Assembly: GCF_014649335.1 (NCBI RefSeq)
Contig: NZ_BMSV01000007.1
Coordinates: forward strand, 416,677-480,676
Source of the DNA: Streptomyces roseolilacinus
GTDB lineage: Bacteria > Actinomycetota > Actinomycetes > Streptomycetales > Streptomycetaceae
Direction: 5' to 3'
DNA: 64,000 bases
Part shown: positions 23,590 to 31,837 of the stretch, one piece after another
Numbering within the stretch: position 1 is the first letter of the stretch
How the letters are laid out: every line of letters starts with the position of its first letter
Notes under the pieces: generated by a model
Told to the model about the DNA's origin: nothing
Seen by the model: the letters and a program-made list of their open reading frames with translations, nothing else
Databases searched by the model: none
Program-made: the position numbers and the translations under genes

Positions 23590-24462
23590 ATGGACTGGAG
23601 CTGGTGGACGGTCCTCTACATCGCGTTCGGCGTCGTCGCGCTCTGGCTTCTCGGCGAGGTGCTCCTGCAGTACAAGGCGCGGCTGCGCTGGCGCCTGCTG
23701 GCCTTCTTCGGGTTCCTCGGCGTCGTCGCCGGCGTCGTCGTGTCGTCGATCGTCCTGATCATCGCCGGTGCCGCGGCCTTCGGCGTCGGCCAGACCTGCG
23801 TCACGCTGTCCTTCCTGCGCGGCTTCTCCACCGGGTGGGCGATCGGCGGCAGGCCCGGCGCCAGCCGCCGCCGCAGGACCGTGAAGGGCGGCCGGGACCG
23901 CGGCCCCGCCCTGGAGGTCACCGAGCTCGCGTACGACGAGCCGCAGGATCCGGCGGTGCCGGACGTCCCGCCCCTCCCGCCCGTCCACGAGCCGCAGCCG
24001 CTGCCCGACGACACCGGCGAGTACGGGATCTACGGCGCGGGCGCCCCGCGTCAGCCGGACGCCGCCGACCCGTCGGCGGCGGGCCACCCCGACGCGTACG
24101 GCGACTACCCGGCGTACGACCCGGGCGCCTACGACCCGAGCGCCTACGACCCGAGCGCCTACGACCCGGGCGCCTACGCCCCCGCCCACGACTACGACCC
24201 GGCCGGCCGGCAGCAGTACGCCGCCTACCCCGACCCGTACGCCGGCACGGCCACCGCCGCCCCCGACCCCCGGCAGTACGGCGCCCACGACGCGTACGGG
24301 CAGCCGTACGCCGACCCCTACGCGCAGCAGTACGCCACGGACACCCCGCCCGGCGGCGTGTGGGTGCCGCTCCAGCGCGACGGCGGGCAGCCGTTCCCGC
24401 CGCCCCCGCAGGAGCCCCCGGCCCCGTACGGCTACGACCAGGACGGCCGGCAGGGCTACTGA
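23590..24462 (+). CDS. Membrane protein with Tyr/Pro-rich repeat tail
   Basis: 290 residues. The N-terminus has two hydrophobic segments (WWTVLYIAFGVVALWLLGEV and LLAFFGFLGVVAGVVVSS..IIAGAAAFGVGQ), then a basic stretch (GASRRRRTVKGGRDRG). The C-terminal ~180 residues are low-complexity, Tyr/Asp/Pro/Ala-rich with AYDPG/AYDPS repeats and many PYA and QYA motifs. It is a two-to-three-pass membrane protein with a long, probably disordered cytoplasmic or surface tail. No known catalytic domain. It follows metF by 51 bp and could be co-transcribed. Function unknown. Confidence 0.85.
   Translation: MDWSWWTVLYIAFGVVALWLLGEVLLQYKARLRWRLLAFFGFLGVVAGVVVSSIVLIIAGAAAFGVGQTCVTLSFLRGFSTGWAIGGRPGASRRRRTVKGGRDRGPALEVTELAYDEPQDPAVPDVPPLPPVHEPQPLPDDTGEYGIYGAGAPRQPDAADPSAAGHPDAYGDYPAYDPGAYDPSAYDPSAYDPGAYAPAHDYDPAGRQQYAAYPDPYAGTATAAPDPRQYGAHDAYGQPYADPYAQQYATDTPPGGVWVPLQRDGGQPFPPPPQEPPAPYGYDQDGRQGY
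24112..24180 (+). repeat. 15-bp tandem repeat encoding AYDP(G/S)
   Basis: GCCTACGACCCGAGC and near-identical copies stand in tandem four times plus a partial fifth. In-frame units allow copy-number change without frameshift. Confidence 0.9.
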
Positions 24463-24519
24463 GCCGCCGCGGGCCCGCCCCGCCCCGCCCCCGACCGGGC
24501 GGCGGGGCGCCGCCCCGGG

Positions 24520-26031
24520 CTACCGCGAGCCGCGGAAGTCCGCGCCCTCCACGACCAGCCCCGCGACCAGCGCCCCCGACATCCCGGCGTGCGCCAGCCC
24601 GCCCCCCGGGTGGGACCAGCCGCCGGCGAAGTACAGGCCCGGCAGCGGCGCGGCGTTGGCCGCCGGCAGGTAGGCGCCGCCCCCGCCCGCCAGCGCGGGG
24701 CCGGGCACGCGCCGGCTGCCGGTCTCCTCCTCGGTGTGGACCGGTGTGCGGACCTCGCGCCACAGCAGCCGCTCCCGGAGCCCCGGCACCGCCGCCGCGG
24801 CGGCCTCCACCATCCGGTCCGCGAACGCCTCCGCGGCCCCCTCCGCGCCCCACGGGTCGCCCGGGGCCCCCGGGTCGCCCGCCGGGACGGTCGCCGTCAC
24901 CGTGACCGCCTCGTGGTCACCGTCCGGCCGCAGCCCCGCGTCGTCGGGGCGCAAGACCACCACGGTCGGCCGCCCGCACGGCGGCCCGCCGCCCGCGAGG
25001 GCCGCCCGCTCCCCGGCCGGGTCCGCGGAGTGCACCACCGTGCGGTGCGCCGCACCCTCCTCCCGCGCGCCGCGCAGCGCCAGGCACACGGTCACCCGCC
25101 CCGTGGCCACCCCGGTCTGGAAGCGCGGCCAGGCGTCCTGCCGCTCCCAGGCCACCACGTGGTCCCGGTACAGCGCGGGCACGGGCGCCCCCGCCACCAC
25201 GTGGTCGGCGTCCACGACCCGCCCGTCCGCCAGTTCCACCCCGGCGGCGCGCCCGTCCTCCTCCACCACACCGGTCACCTCGGCGCCGAAGACGAACGCG
25301 ACCCGCCGCGCGAGGCACCGCTCGTACACCGCGTCCGCCAGCGCCCGCATGCCGCCGCGCACGTACCAGGTGCCGAAGGTCTGCTCCATGTACGGCAGGA
25401 CCGCCGCCGACGGGGGAGCGGCCGCCGGGTCCAGGCCGTACGCCAGCGCGTACCCCTCCAGCAGCGCGGCCAGCCGCCCGTCCCCCAGCTCCCGGCGGCC
25501 CACCTCGGCCAGGGTCCTCGCGCTCCGGCGCAGCAGCCCCGTCCTCGGCGCCGGGTACGGGTCGCGGGAGAACGGCCCCACGTCGGCCGGCAGCGGCTCC
25601 TCCAGCAGGGGCCGCCGCGAGCGGTCCCACGCGTCGCGCGCCCGGTTCAGGAACGCCGCCCACCGCTCGCCCGCGCCCGGCCCGAGGGCGTCGTCCAGGG
25701 CCGAGACGGTCCCGGCCCGCGACGCGTTCGGCAGCGACACGGCCGTGCCGTCCGCGAAGACGTGCCGGCTCGCCGGGTCGACCTGCGTCAGCTCGACGCA
25801 CCGCTCCAGCGGCTCCTTGCCGGTCTTGACGAACAGGTCCCGGTACACGGCGGGCAGGTGCAGCAGTCCGGGGCCGGTGTCGAAGCCGAAGCCGTCCCGC
25901 ACGAGCCGGCGCACCCCGCCGCCGTACGTCTCCGTCCGCTCGTACACCGTCACCCGGTGGCCTGCCACGGCCAGCCGGGCCGCCGCCGCCATGGCGCCCG
26001 TCCCGGCGCCGATCACCGCAATCCGTGCCAT
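24520..26031 (-). CDS. CrtI/phytoene-desaturase-like FAD oxidoreductase
   Basis: 503 residues. It has the N-terminal FAD motif AVIGAGTGAMAAAARLAVAGHRVTVYE with GGGVRRLVRDGFGFDTGPGLLHLP, a central GTWYVRGGMRALADAV, and the C-terminal FAD block LPGLYFAGGWSHPGGGLAHAGMSGALVAGL. This is the phytoene desaturase/carotenoid oxidoreductase superfamily. There is no phytoene synthase or polyprenyl synthase next to it, so its substrate is open. The first glycine motif reads GAGTGAMAAA rather than GAGxGGLxxA. Start ATG 26031. Convergent with the Tyr-rich membrane protein gene. Confidence 0.85.
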   Translation of the reverse strand: MARIAVIGAGTGAMAAAARLAVAGHRVTVYERTETYGGGVRRLVRDGFGFDTGPGLLHLPAVYRDLFVKTGKEPLERCVELTQVDPASRHVFADGTAVSLPNASRAGTVSALDDALGPGAGERWAAFLNRARDAWDRSRRPLLEEPLPADVGPFSRDPYPAPRTGLLRRSARTLAEVGRRELGDGRLAALLEGYALAYGLDPAAAPPSAAVLPYMEQTFGTWYVRGGMRALADAVYERCLARRVAFVFGAEVTGVVEEDGRAAGVELADGRVVDADHVVAGAPVPALYRDHVVAWERQDAWPRFQTGVATGRVTVCLALRGAREEGAAHRTVVHSADPAGERAALAGGGPPCGRPTVVVLRPDDAGLRPDGDHEAVTVTATVPAGDPGAPGDPWGAEGAAEAFADRMVEAAAAAVPGLRERLLWREVRTPVHTEEETGSRRVPGPALAGGGGAYLPAANAAPLPGLYFAGGWSHPGGGLAHAGMSGALVAGLVVEGADFRGSR

Positions 26032-26131
26032 GCCAGGGACTCTATAAGCCCCGCCGCGCGCCCCCGCGGGAAGCCCCGCGCGGCTCCGGCCGGCCGGCCG
26101 CCCGCCCGTGCGCGGGGTGCCCGCGGGGCGT

Positions 26132-26149
26132 CTGAGTATCCGTACTCAG
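26132..26149. promoter_or_regulatory. 18-bp palindrome upstream of the CrtI-like gene
   Basis: CTGAGTATCCGTACTCAG has 7-bp arms CTGAGTA/TACTCAG around TCCG, and a further TGAGTA half-site begins about 10 bp downstream. It lies about 100 bp upstream of the oxidoreductase start. It is a candidate operator; the cognate regulator is unknown. Confidence 0.55.
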
Positions 26150-26385
26150 GCCCCCGGATGAGTAGGCGCGCGGATGGTCCGGGCACCGCCGGGACGGAAG
26201 AGTGGGGGTCACGGAAAGGGAGCGCGACGCGGGCACCGCCGACACGGGGCTGCGGAACCGGCGTTGCGCACCCGTCCGGACCGGGGGGTGACGCGCCGGT
26301 CCGGTGGGGCTCGGGGGGATCGAGCCTCACCGGACCGGCGTTTTTCCGTGCCCACGCGCGCGGCCCCGGGGCCCGGGGCTGGGGG
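26150..26385. other. Gene-free stretch between the CrtI-like gene and tetR
   Basis: Together with 26032-26149 this gap is about 354 bp. It has open frames but no ribosome site or family-like protein. It contains the palindrome at 26132 and the strong hairpin at 26294. Nothing else was recognised. Confidence 0.6.
26294..26345 (+). terminator. Strong terminator with T5 run on the + strand
   Basis: CGCCGGTCCGGTGGGGCTC and GAGCCTCACCGGACCGGCG form a 19-bp stem with one G-T pair and an 8-nt loop, directly followed by TTTTT. The flanking genes are both on the minus strand, so the T-run is on the side expected for an unannotated plus-strand transcript. On the minus strand it would be a U-less terminator of tetR. 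Confidence 0.75.
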
Positions 26386-26994
26386 TCAGCGGCCGCTGAC
26401 CCGCCCGTGCAGCAGCCGCGACAGGGCGGCGTGCACGTCGTCGATGGACCGCTCCCGCTGGAACGCCTGCCAGTCGAGCGCCGCCACCAGCACCATGCCG
26501 ACGAGCGCGGCCGCCGTCAGCGGGATGTCGATGTCCTCGCTCAGCTCACCGCCCGCGACGGCGTCCCGCAGCACGGTCTCCACGACCGCCACCGCCTCCT
26601 GCCGCACCACCAGGAGGGTCGACTGCCACGCCCGGTTGGTGCGCCACAGCTCGGCCACGTACAGCTGGGTGAAGGCCGGGTACCGGTCGATGAAGACCAG
26701 GCCCGCCCGGATCATCGCGTCCAGCGCCTCGACCCGCGTCCCGCCGCGCGCCGCCGTCTCGTCGGCGGCGTCGCGCAGCGAGGCGGTGAGCAGTCCGACG
26801 CCGTGCCGCAGCAGCTCCTCGAACAGCTCGGTCTTGCTCCTGAAGTTGTAGTAGACCGTGCCCTTGGCCACCCCGGCCCGCTCCGCGATCTCGTCGACGG
26901 TCGTCGCCGAGAACCCCTGTTCCGCGATGAGGGTGACGGCTGCCTCGTACAGCTTGGTGCGGGTGGCCTGCCGTCGGGTGCTCTGGGTGTCCAT
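26386..26994 (-). CDS. TetR-family transcriptional regulator
   Basis: 202 residues from ATG 26994 (GTG 27009 is an in-frame alternative). The N-terminal helix-turn-helix is textbook TetR: KLYEAAVTLIAEQGFSATTVDEIAERAGVAKGTVYYNFRSKTELFEELL. The ligand-binding half (about 60-200) is helical with hydrophobic patches. It is the third gene of an ABC ATPase/YhgE-Pip/TetR operon and follows the transporter by 37 bp. The 28-bp palindrome in front of that operon is the likely operator, giving negative autoregulation. Confidence 0.93.
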   Translation of the reverse strand: MDTQSTRRQATRTKLYEAAVTLIAEQGFSATTVDEIAERAGVAKGTVYYNFRSKTELFEELLRHGVGLLTASLRDAADETAARGGTRVEALDAMIRAGLVFIDRYPAFTQLYVAELWRTNRAWQSTLLVVRQEAVAVVETVLRDAVAGGELSEDIDIPLTAAALVGMVLVAALDWQAFQRERSIDDVHAALSRLLHGRVSGR

Positions 26995-27031
26995 GGCGTC
27001 GATTCTCACAGGTCTCGGCCGTCCTTCCCGC

Positions 27032-29119
27032 CTACAGGCTGAGCTCCGGGTGCAGACGGTCGAACGTCCACACCTGCTTGCGGCGGGCCGACAGGGCCGT
27101 CAGCGCGAGCGCTCCCGCCGTGAACGCGGCCAGGACCGCGCACGCCTGCCACACCGGGCCCAGGCCGCCGCCGGTGATGAGCCGGCGCAGCGCCTCGACG
27201 ACGTGGGTCATCGGCAGGTACGGGTGGATCGCGTTGAAGAAGCCCGGGCTGGTCTGCACCGGGTACGTGCCGCCCGCCGAGGTCAGCTGGAGCATGAGCA
27301 GCGCCAGGACGAGGATGCGCCCCGCCGCCCCGAACCGGGCGTTCAGCCACTGGATGATCGCGGCGAAGCAGCAGGTCACGAGGGCCAGGAAGCCCACGGT
27401 CCCGGCGGCGCGCGCCATCTGCAGGCCGAGGCCCCAGTGCAGTACCGCCATCAGCGCCGCCACCTGCGCGAGGCCGATCGCGGCGACGGGCAGCCAGCCG
27501 GCGAAGGCGATCCGCCAGGCGGAGGCGCCCGCGGCGAGGGCCCGCCGGTTCATCGGCTGGATCAGCATGTACGCCACCATGGCGCCCACCCACAGGGACA
27601 GCGGGATGAAGTACGGGGCGAAGCCCGTGCCGTAGTTGGCCGCCTTGTGCAGCGACTGGGAGGCGAGCTGGACCGGGTCGGCCATGACCTCGGTGCGGCG
27701 GTCGCGGTCCTGCTTGTCGTAGTCGGGGATCCGCCCGACGCCCTCGTCGAGGCCGCTGGCGAGTTCGGTGGAGCCGTCGGCCAGTTTGAACAGACCGCCG
27801 TCCAGGTCGTTGGCGCCCTTCTTGATCTTGCCGAGGCCGGAGTCGATCCTGACGGCGCCGTCCTTGCTCTTGGTGATGCCCTTGTGCAGTTCGGCCATCC
27901 CCGTGGCGACGCGCTGCGCGCCGCTGTTCAGCTCGTTGATCCGGGCGATCGCGTAGTCCACGTCCTGGCTGAGGGTCGGCGCGCGCTTGCCGAGGGCCTC
28001 CGCCTTCCGCTGGAGGTCGGCGAGCTGGGCGTCCAGCCGCTTCAGGTCGCCGCCGCCGTCCTGTGCCAGCACGTGCAGGTCGTCCGCGATGGTCGCCACG
28101 TCGGTGGCGGCCACCACGGCCTTCTTCAGTTCGGCGCACAGCTCGGCGTCGGTGACCAGGGCGCCCTCGCACCGCTTGGCGTGCAGCGCGGTGAGGCCGT
28201 CGGCCGCCTTGTGCGCCCCGGTGCGGGCGGCGGGGCCGTTCCGGACGATGCTGTCCAGGCTGTTGCGGGCCGCCTTGGAGGTGTCCGCGACGAGGCGGGC
28301 CGCGTCGCCGATCTGCTTGCCGTTGTCCCGCAGGTACGGGCGGACCTTCGGCGCGACGCCGTTGACCCGGTCGGCGAGCTGCCGGGTGCCGTCCGCGACC
28401 TTGCGGGTGCCGCTCTCCAGCCGGCCGGCGGCGGAGTCGATCCTCTTGAGGCCGGAGGCGAGGTCGGCGGTGCCGTTCTTGGCCTTCGCCAGGTTGTCCG
28501 CGAGGCTCCGGGCGCCCTTCTTCGCCTCGCCGACGCCGTCCTTGAGGTCGTTGGCGCCCTTGGCCGCCTTCTCCGTCGCGTCGTGGATGTCGGAGAACGA
28601 GATGAAGATCTTGTCGAGGAACGAGCGGGACGACTTCGTCGACGCGGCGGTGCGCACCTCGGAGAACACGGTCCGCGAGATCTGGCCGACGATGTAGTTG
28701 TTGGCGTCGTTCGTCCGCACCCGGAGCGCGCCGGTCTCCGGGGCGTCGCCGGAGCTGGAGGCGACGCGGGCGCTGAAGTCCTCGGGCATGGTCAGCGACA
28801 GGTAGTACCTGCCGTCCTCGACGCCGTCGCGGGCCTCGGCGTCGCTCACCTCGTGCCAGTCGAAGACGGCGCTGTCCCGCAGGCCCTCGGTGATGTCGTC
28901 GCCGGCGTTGATCCTCTTGCCGTCGGCGGTGGCGCCCCGGTCCTCGTTGACGAGCGCCACGGGGATCCGGTCGAGCCTGCTGTACGGGTCCCAGAACGAC
29001 CACAGGTACAGCGCGCCGTACAGCAGCGGCAGCAGCAGGATCGCGACCAGCGCGGCGCGCGGCAGCTTCCCCCGCCCGAACCGCTTCAGCTCAAGCGCGG
29101 CCAGTCTCGGCGAACGCAT
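27032..29119 (-). CDS. YhgE/Pip-family membrane protein (ABC-2 type permease-like)
   Basis: 695 residues. One N-terminal span (RAALVAILLLPLLYGALYLW) is followed by a ~420-residue extracytoplasmic region rich in helical heptads (LKDGVGEAKKGARSLADNLAKAKNGTADLASGLKRI, and LASGLDEG blocks), then five to six C-terminal spans from about 520. This is the YhgE/Pip layout seen in phage-infection proteins and in type VII-linked or exporter proteins. The ATG at 29119 has AAGGGGG upstream and overlaps the ABC ATPase gene by 29 bp. Substrate unknown; export of a lipid or toxic compound under TetR control is inferred. Confidence 0.9.
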   Translation of the reverse strand: MRSPRLAALELKRFGRGKLPRAALVAILLLPLLYGALYLWSFWDPYSRLDRIPVALVNEDRGATADGKRINAGDDITEGLRDSAVFDWHEVSDAEARDGVEDGRYYLSLTMPEDFSARVASSSGDAPETGALRVRTNDANNYIVGQISRTVFSEVRTAASTKSSRSFLDKIFISFSDIHDATEKAAKGANDLKDGVGEAKKGARSLADNLAKAKNGTADLASGLKRIDSAAGRLESGTRKVADGTRQLADRVNGVAPKVRPYLRDNGKQIGDAARLVADTSKAARNSLDSIVRNGPAARTGAHKAADGLTALHAKRCEGALVTDAELCAELKKAVVAATDVATIADDLHVLAQDGGGDLKRLDAQLADLQRKAEALGKRAPTLSQDVDYAIARINELNSGAQRVATGMAELHKGITKSKDGAVRIDSGLGKIKKGANDLDGGLFKLADGSTELASGLDEGVGRIPDYDKQDRDRRTEVMADPVQLASQSLHKAANYGTGFAPYFIPLSLWVGAMVAYMLIQPMNRRALAAGASAWRIAFAGWLPVAAIGLAQVAALMAVLHWGLGLQMARAAGTVGFLALVTCCFAAIIQWLNARFGAAGRILVLALLMLQLTSAGGTYPVQTSPGFFNAIHPYLPMTHVVEALRRLITGGGLGPVWQACAVLAAFTAGALALTALSARRKQVWTFDRLHPELSL

Positions 29120-30158
29120 CGGCCGCCCCCTTCTCGTCGTCGGTGTCGTCCCCGGAGCCCGCGGCGTCCCGCCCGGCGTCCCCGGCGTCCTGCGCGGTCT
29201 TCCCGGCGTCCTGCGCGGTGTCCCCGGCATCGCGTGGGGTCTCCCCGGCGTCCCGTGCGGGTTCCGCGGCCCGGTCCTCGCCGCCGGAGTCCCGGGTCCC
29301 GCCGGGGCCCCGGGCCTTCCGGCCGGAGTCCCCGCCGTCCCGCCCGGTGCCGCCGTCCCGCCCGGTGCCGCCGTCCCCGTCACCGGAGCCGCCGCCGGCC
29401 GCGGCGGCCGGGCCCGCGGCCGTCGTGCGGATCACCACGTCCGCCTCGTCCGGGACCTCCGTGCAGACCGCCAGCACCGTGACGCCGCCGTCGGCGACGG
29501 CGCGGAGCATCGACCAGGCGGCCGCCTCCTCGGCGTCGTTCAGCTTCAGGTCCGTGTCGTCCACCGCGAGCAGCCGGGGCTCGCCCACCAGGGCGAGCGC
29601 GACGGACAGGCGCAGGGCCTCCAGCCGCTCCAGGTCCCGCACCGAGGTCCGCTCGCCCTTGGGCAGCGTCTCCGGGTCCAGCCCGGCCGCCTCCAGGGCG
29701 GCCGCCACCCGGCGCCGGTTCTCGGCCGCCCGCCCGGCGCGCGGCCGCAGCAGGGCCAGCGGCGAGCCGCCGAACCGGCGGCGCAGCAGCGCGGCCTCCC
29801 GCAGGTGCTCCGCGACGGTGAACGCCGGATCGAGGTCGCTCACCCCCGGTACGTGCGCGAGGGCGCTGAACCGCCGTACGGCGGCCATCCGGCGCGGCAG
29901 GCGCACCCCGCCCACCTCGGCGTACCCCTCGGCGGGCTTCATCCGCCCGCTCAGGGCGAGCAGCAGGCAGGTGCGGCCGGACCCGGAGGGCCCCGCCACG
30001 GCGACGAGGCTGCCGGGCGCGGCCTCCACGTCCACCCCGCGGAACGCCCAGCCGCGCGGGCCCTTCACACCGAACCCCTCGGCCCTGACGGCGGCTCCCG
30101 GCCGCGTCCGGGCCGCCTCCGTCCCCGTGGAACCGGTCCCGTTGTCCGCGCTCTCCAC
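29091..30158 (-). CDS. ABC transporter ATP-binding protein with degenerate nucleotide-binding motifs
   Basis: 355 residues from GTG 30158 with GGGGGAGG upstream. Residues ~20-235 are an ABC ATPase fold, but the Walker A reads GPSGSGRT (Arg where Lys is nearly invariant), the signature LSGGQ is replaced by SVRDLERLEALRLS, and Walker B LLAVDDTD has no catalytic Glu. The C-terminal ~110 residues are Gly/Asp/Arg-rich, with seven-residue DAGDTAQ-type repeats. It forms an operon with YhgE/Pip and TetR. It may be a weak or non-hydrolysing ATPase that works as a regulatory subunit. Confidence 0.88.
   Translation of the reverse strand: MESADNGTGSTGTEAARTRPGAAVRAEGFGVKGPRGWAFRGVDVEAAPGSLVAVAGPSGSGRTCLLLALSGRMKPAEGYAEVGGVRLPRRMAAVRRFSALAHVPGVSDLDPAFTVAEHLREAALLRRRFGGSPLALLRPRAGRAAENRRRVAAALEAAGLDPETLPKGERTSVRDLERLEALRLSVALALVGEPRLLAVDDTDLKLNDAEEAAAWSMLRAVADGGVTVLAVCTEVPDEADVVIRTTAAGPAAAAGGGSGDGDGGTGRDGGTGRDGGDSGRKARGPGGTRDSGGEDRAAEPARDAGETPRDAGDTAQDAGKTAQDAGDAGRDAAGSGDDTDDEKGAADAFAETGRA
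29169..29252 (-). repeat. 21-bp repeats in the ABC ATPase tail
   Basis: Four in-frame units encode DAGETPR, DAGDTAQ, DAGKTAQ and DAGDAGR. GGTGRD repeats lie further upstream in the same tail. Confidence 0.75.
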
Positions 30159-30173
30159 GAACCTCCCCCAACT

Positions 30174-30201
30174 CTTTTGAACTGACCAGTCAGTTCAAAA
30201 G
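30174..30201. promoter_or_regulatory. 28-bp palindromic operator, probably for the TetR regulator
   Basis: Perfect 13-bp arms CTTTTGAACTGAC and GTCAGTTCAAAAG flank a CA centre. The AT-rich arms stand out from a background of about 75% GC. It begins 16 bp upstream of the ABC ATPase start codon. Length and symmetry fit a TetR dimer or pair of dimers. Confidence 0.9.
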
Positions 30202-30318
30202 TTACAGGTGGCCGGCGGAGGAGGCAAAACCGCAGGTCGGCCGGGACTGTCAGTGGCGGCTTGCACGATGGGAACCACACGGCCCCAGCGCCGTCAGCAC
30301 GACGACAGGAGGTCCGTC

Positions 30319-30789
30319 ATGGCGAGCGACGTCCACCCCGTGCCGCGCCGCGCCCCGGCACCGCCCGCCGCCCTCGACCTGCTCGCCCAGGCGCACGCCG
30401 GCCTGGCCGAGGCGACCACCCTCGGCGACCCCAACGAGCGGTACGCGAGGGCCCACCTGGCCGCCCTGCGCACCGCCGCCGCCGTCCTGGCCGTACGCGG
30501 CCGCCCCGAGGAGGCCCGGCAGCGCGGCCGGCGCAGGATTCGCACCGCCTGGGAGATCCTCACCGAGACCACGCCCGAGCTGGCCGAGTGGAGCGCCCTG
30601 TTCGCCGCCGGCGCCGACCGCAGGGCCCGCGCGGAGGCGGGCATACGCGGCGCCGCCACCGCCCGGGACGCCGACGACCTGGTCCGCGACGTCGCGATGT
30701 TCCTGCGCCTGGTGGAGCGGCTGCTCGGGCTGCGGCCGGAGCCGCGGCCGAGTACCGCTCCCGAGGCCATAGGCTGGGACCGTTCGTAA
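30319..30789 (+). CDS. SAV_6107-family HEPN domain protein
   Basis: A 156-residue all-helical protein (DLLAQAHAGLAEATTLGDPNERYARAHLAALRTAAAVLAVRG, then RRIRTAWEILTETTPELAEWSALFAAGADRRARAEAG). It matches my memory of the SAV_6107 HEPN family of actinobacteria. An RxxxxH RNase motif as in toxin HEPNs is not evident (RYARAHLA has R-x4-H within it, but its position would need a structural check). ATG 30319 has ACAGGAGG 6-7 nt upstream. It may be co-transcribed with the methyltransferase 24 bp downstream. Its role is unknown. Confidence 0.75.
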   Translation: MASDVHPVPRRAPAPPAALDLLAQAHAGLAEATTLGDPNERYARAHLAALRTAAAVLAVRGRPEEARQRGRRRIRTAWEILTETTPELAEWSALFAAGADRRARAEAGIRGAATARDADDLVRDVAMFLRLVERLLGLRPEPRPSTAPEAIGWDRS

Positions 30790-30812
30790 CAGTCATCGAG
30801 GAGTCAACTGCC

Positions 30813-31589
30813 GTGTCCGACCCGCAGCGCCCCCGTGCCTCCCTCCGTACCGCCGTGGTGTGGGACGTTCTCGCGGAAGCCCTCGACCGCAGGGCCGAAG
30901 CGACCGGCAAGGACAGCCTCGACGTCCTCGACACGGGCGGCGGCAGCGGCAACTTCGCGGTGCCCGTCGCCCGCCTCGGCCACCGCGTGACCGTGGTCGA
31001 CCCCAGCCCCAACGCCCTGTTCGCCCTGGAGCGCCGCATCGCGGAGGCGGGCGTCGCCGACCGCGTCCGCGGCGTCCAGGGGGACATCCACGACCTGTTC
31101 GACGTCGTCGGGCGCGGCGGCTTCGACGCGGTGCTCTGCCACGGGGTCCTGGAGTACGTCGACGACCCCGCCGAGGGCGTGCGCCACGCCGTCGAGGCCC
31201 TGCGCCCCGGCGGTGTGCTCAGCCTGCTCGCGGCCGGCCTCGGCGGCGCCGTCCTGGCGCGGGCCCTCGCCGGCCACTTCAACCAGGCGCTCCGCGCGCT
31301 GACCGACCCGGCGGGCAGCTGGGGCGAGGGCGACGCGGTGCCGCGCCGCTTCACCGCCGAGCAGCTCACCGAGGCCGTCCGGGCGGCCGGCGTGGAGATC
31401 GGCGCGGTGCACGGCGTGCGCGTCTTCGCCGATCTCGTCCCCGGCGTCCTCGTCGACACGGAGCCCGGCGCCATCGACGCCCTGAACCGGCTGGAAGCCG
31501 CCGCGGCCGAGCTGCCCGCCTTCCACTCGGTGGCCACGCAGCTGCACGTGCTGGGCGAAAAGCTCGACCGACCCGGCGAAGGGGTCTGA
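30813..31589 (+). CDS. SAM-dependent methyltransferase (class I)
   Basis: 258 residues with the Rossmann methyltransferase motifs: I (DVLDTGGGSGNFAVPVARLGHRVTVVDPSP), post-I acidic residue, II (FDAVLCHGVLEYVDDP) and III (ALRPGGVLSLL). The LCHGVLEYVDDP form resembles CmoA/UbiE-like and SmtA-like small-molecule or tRNA-wobble methyltransferases. The substrate cannot be told. GTG 30813 has GAGGAG about 9 nt upstream. Confidence 0.88.
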   Translation: MSDPQRPRASLRTAVVWDVLAEALDRRAEATGKDSLDVLDTGGGSGNFAVPVARLGHRVTVVDPSPNALFALERRIAEAGVADRVRGVQGDIHDLFDVVGRGGFDAVLCHGVLEYVDDPAEGVRHAVEALRPGGVLSLLAAGLGGAVLARALAGHFNQALRALTDPAGSWGEGDAVPRRFTAEQLTEAVRAAGVEIGAVHGVRVFADLVPGVLVDTEPGAIDALNRLEAAAAELPAFHSVATQLHVLGEKLDRPGEGV

Positions 31590-31837
31590 ACAGCACCGCA
31601 GCGGCAGATGGAGTACGCCACAGCCGCCCCGATCGCGCCGGGATCCCCGTATGATCGAGGGACACCATCCGGCATGACGGTTCGGACGACGGGGAATCAA
31701 CGCCTCACCAGCCGAACCGGCATGGCGGCTCGATCGGCGAATTGGCACTGAGGGCGGGTTTCACGGGGACGATTCCCTGCCTATCCTGAAAGGGCCGCAT
31801 ACCGGTCGCCCCCGCGACCGACGATGAGGAGGACTCC

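Noticed and set aside
26042..26330. Small frames on both strands in the CrtI-tetR gap
   Set aside because: They run through the palindrome and terminator hairpin, and have no ribosome site or protein-like composition.
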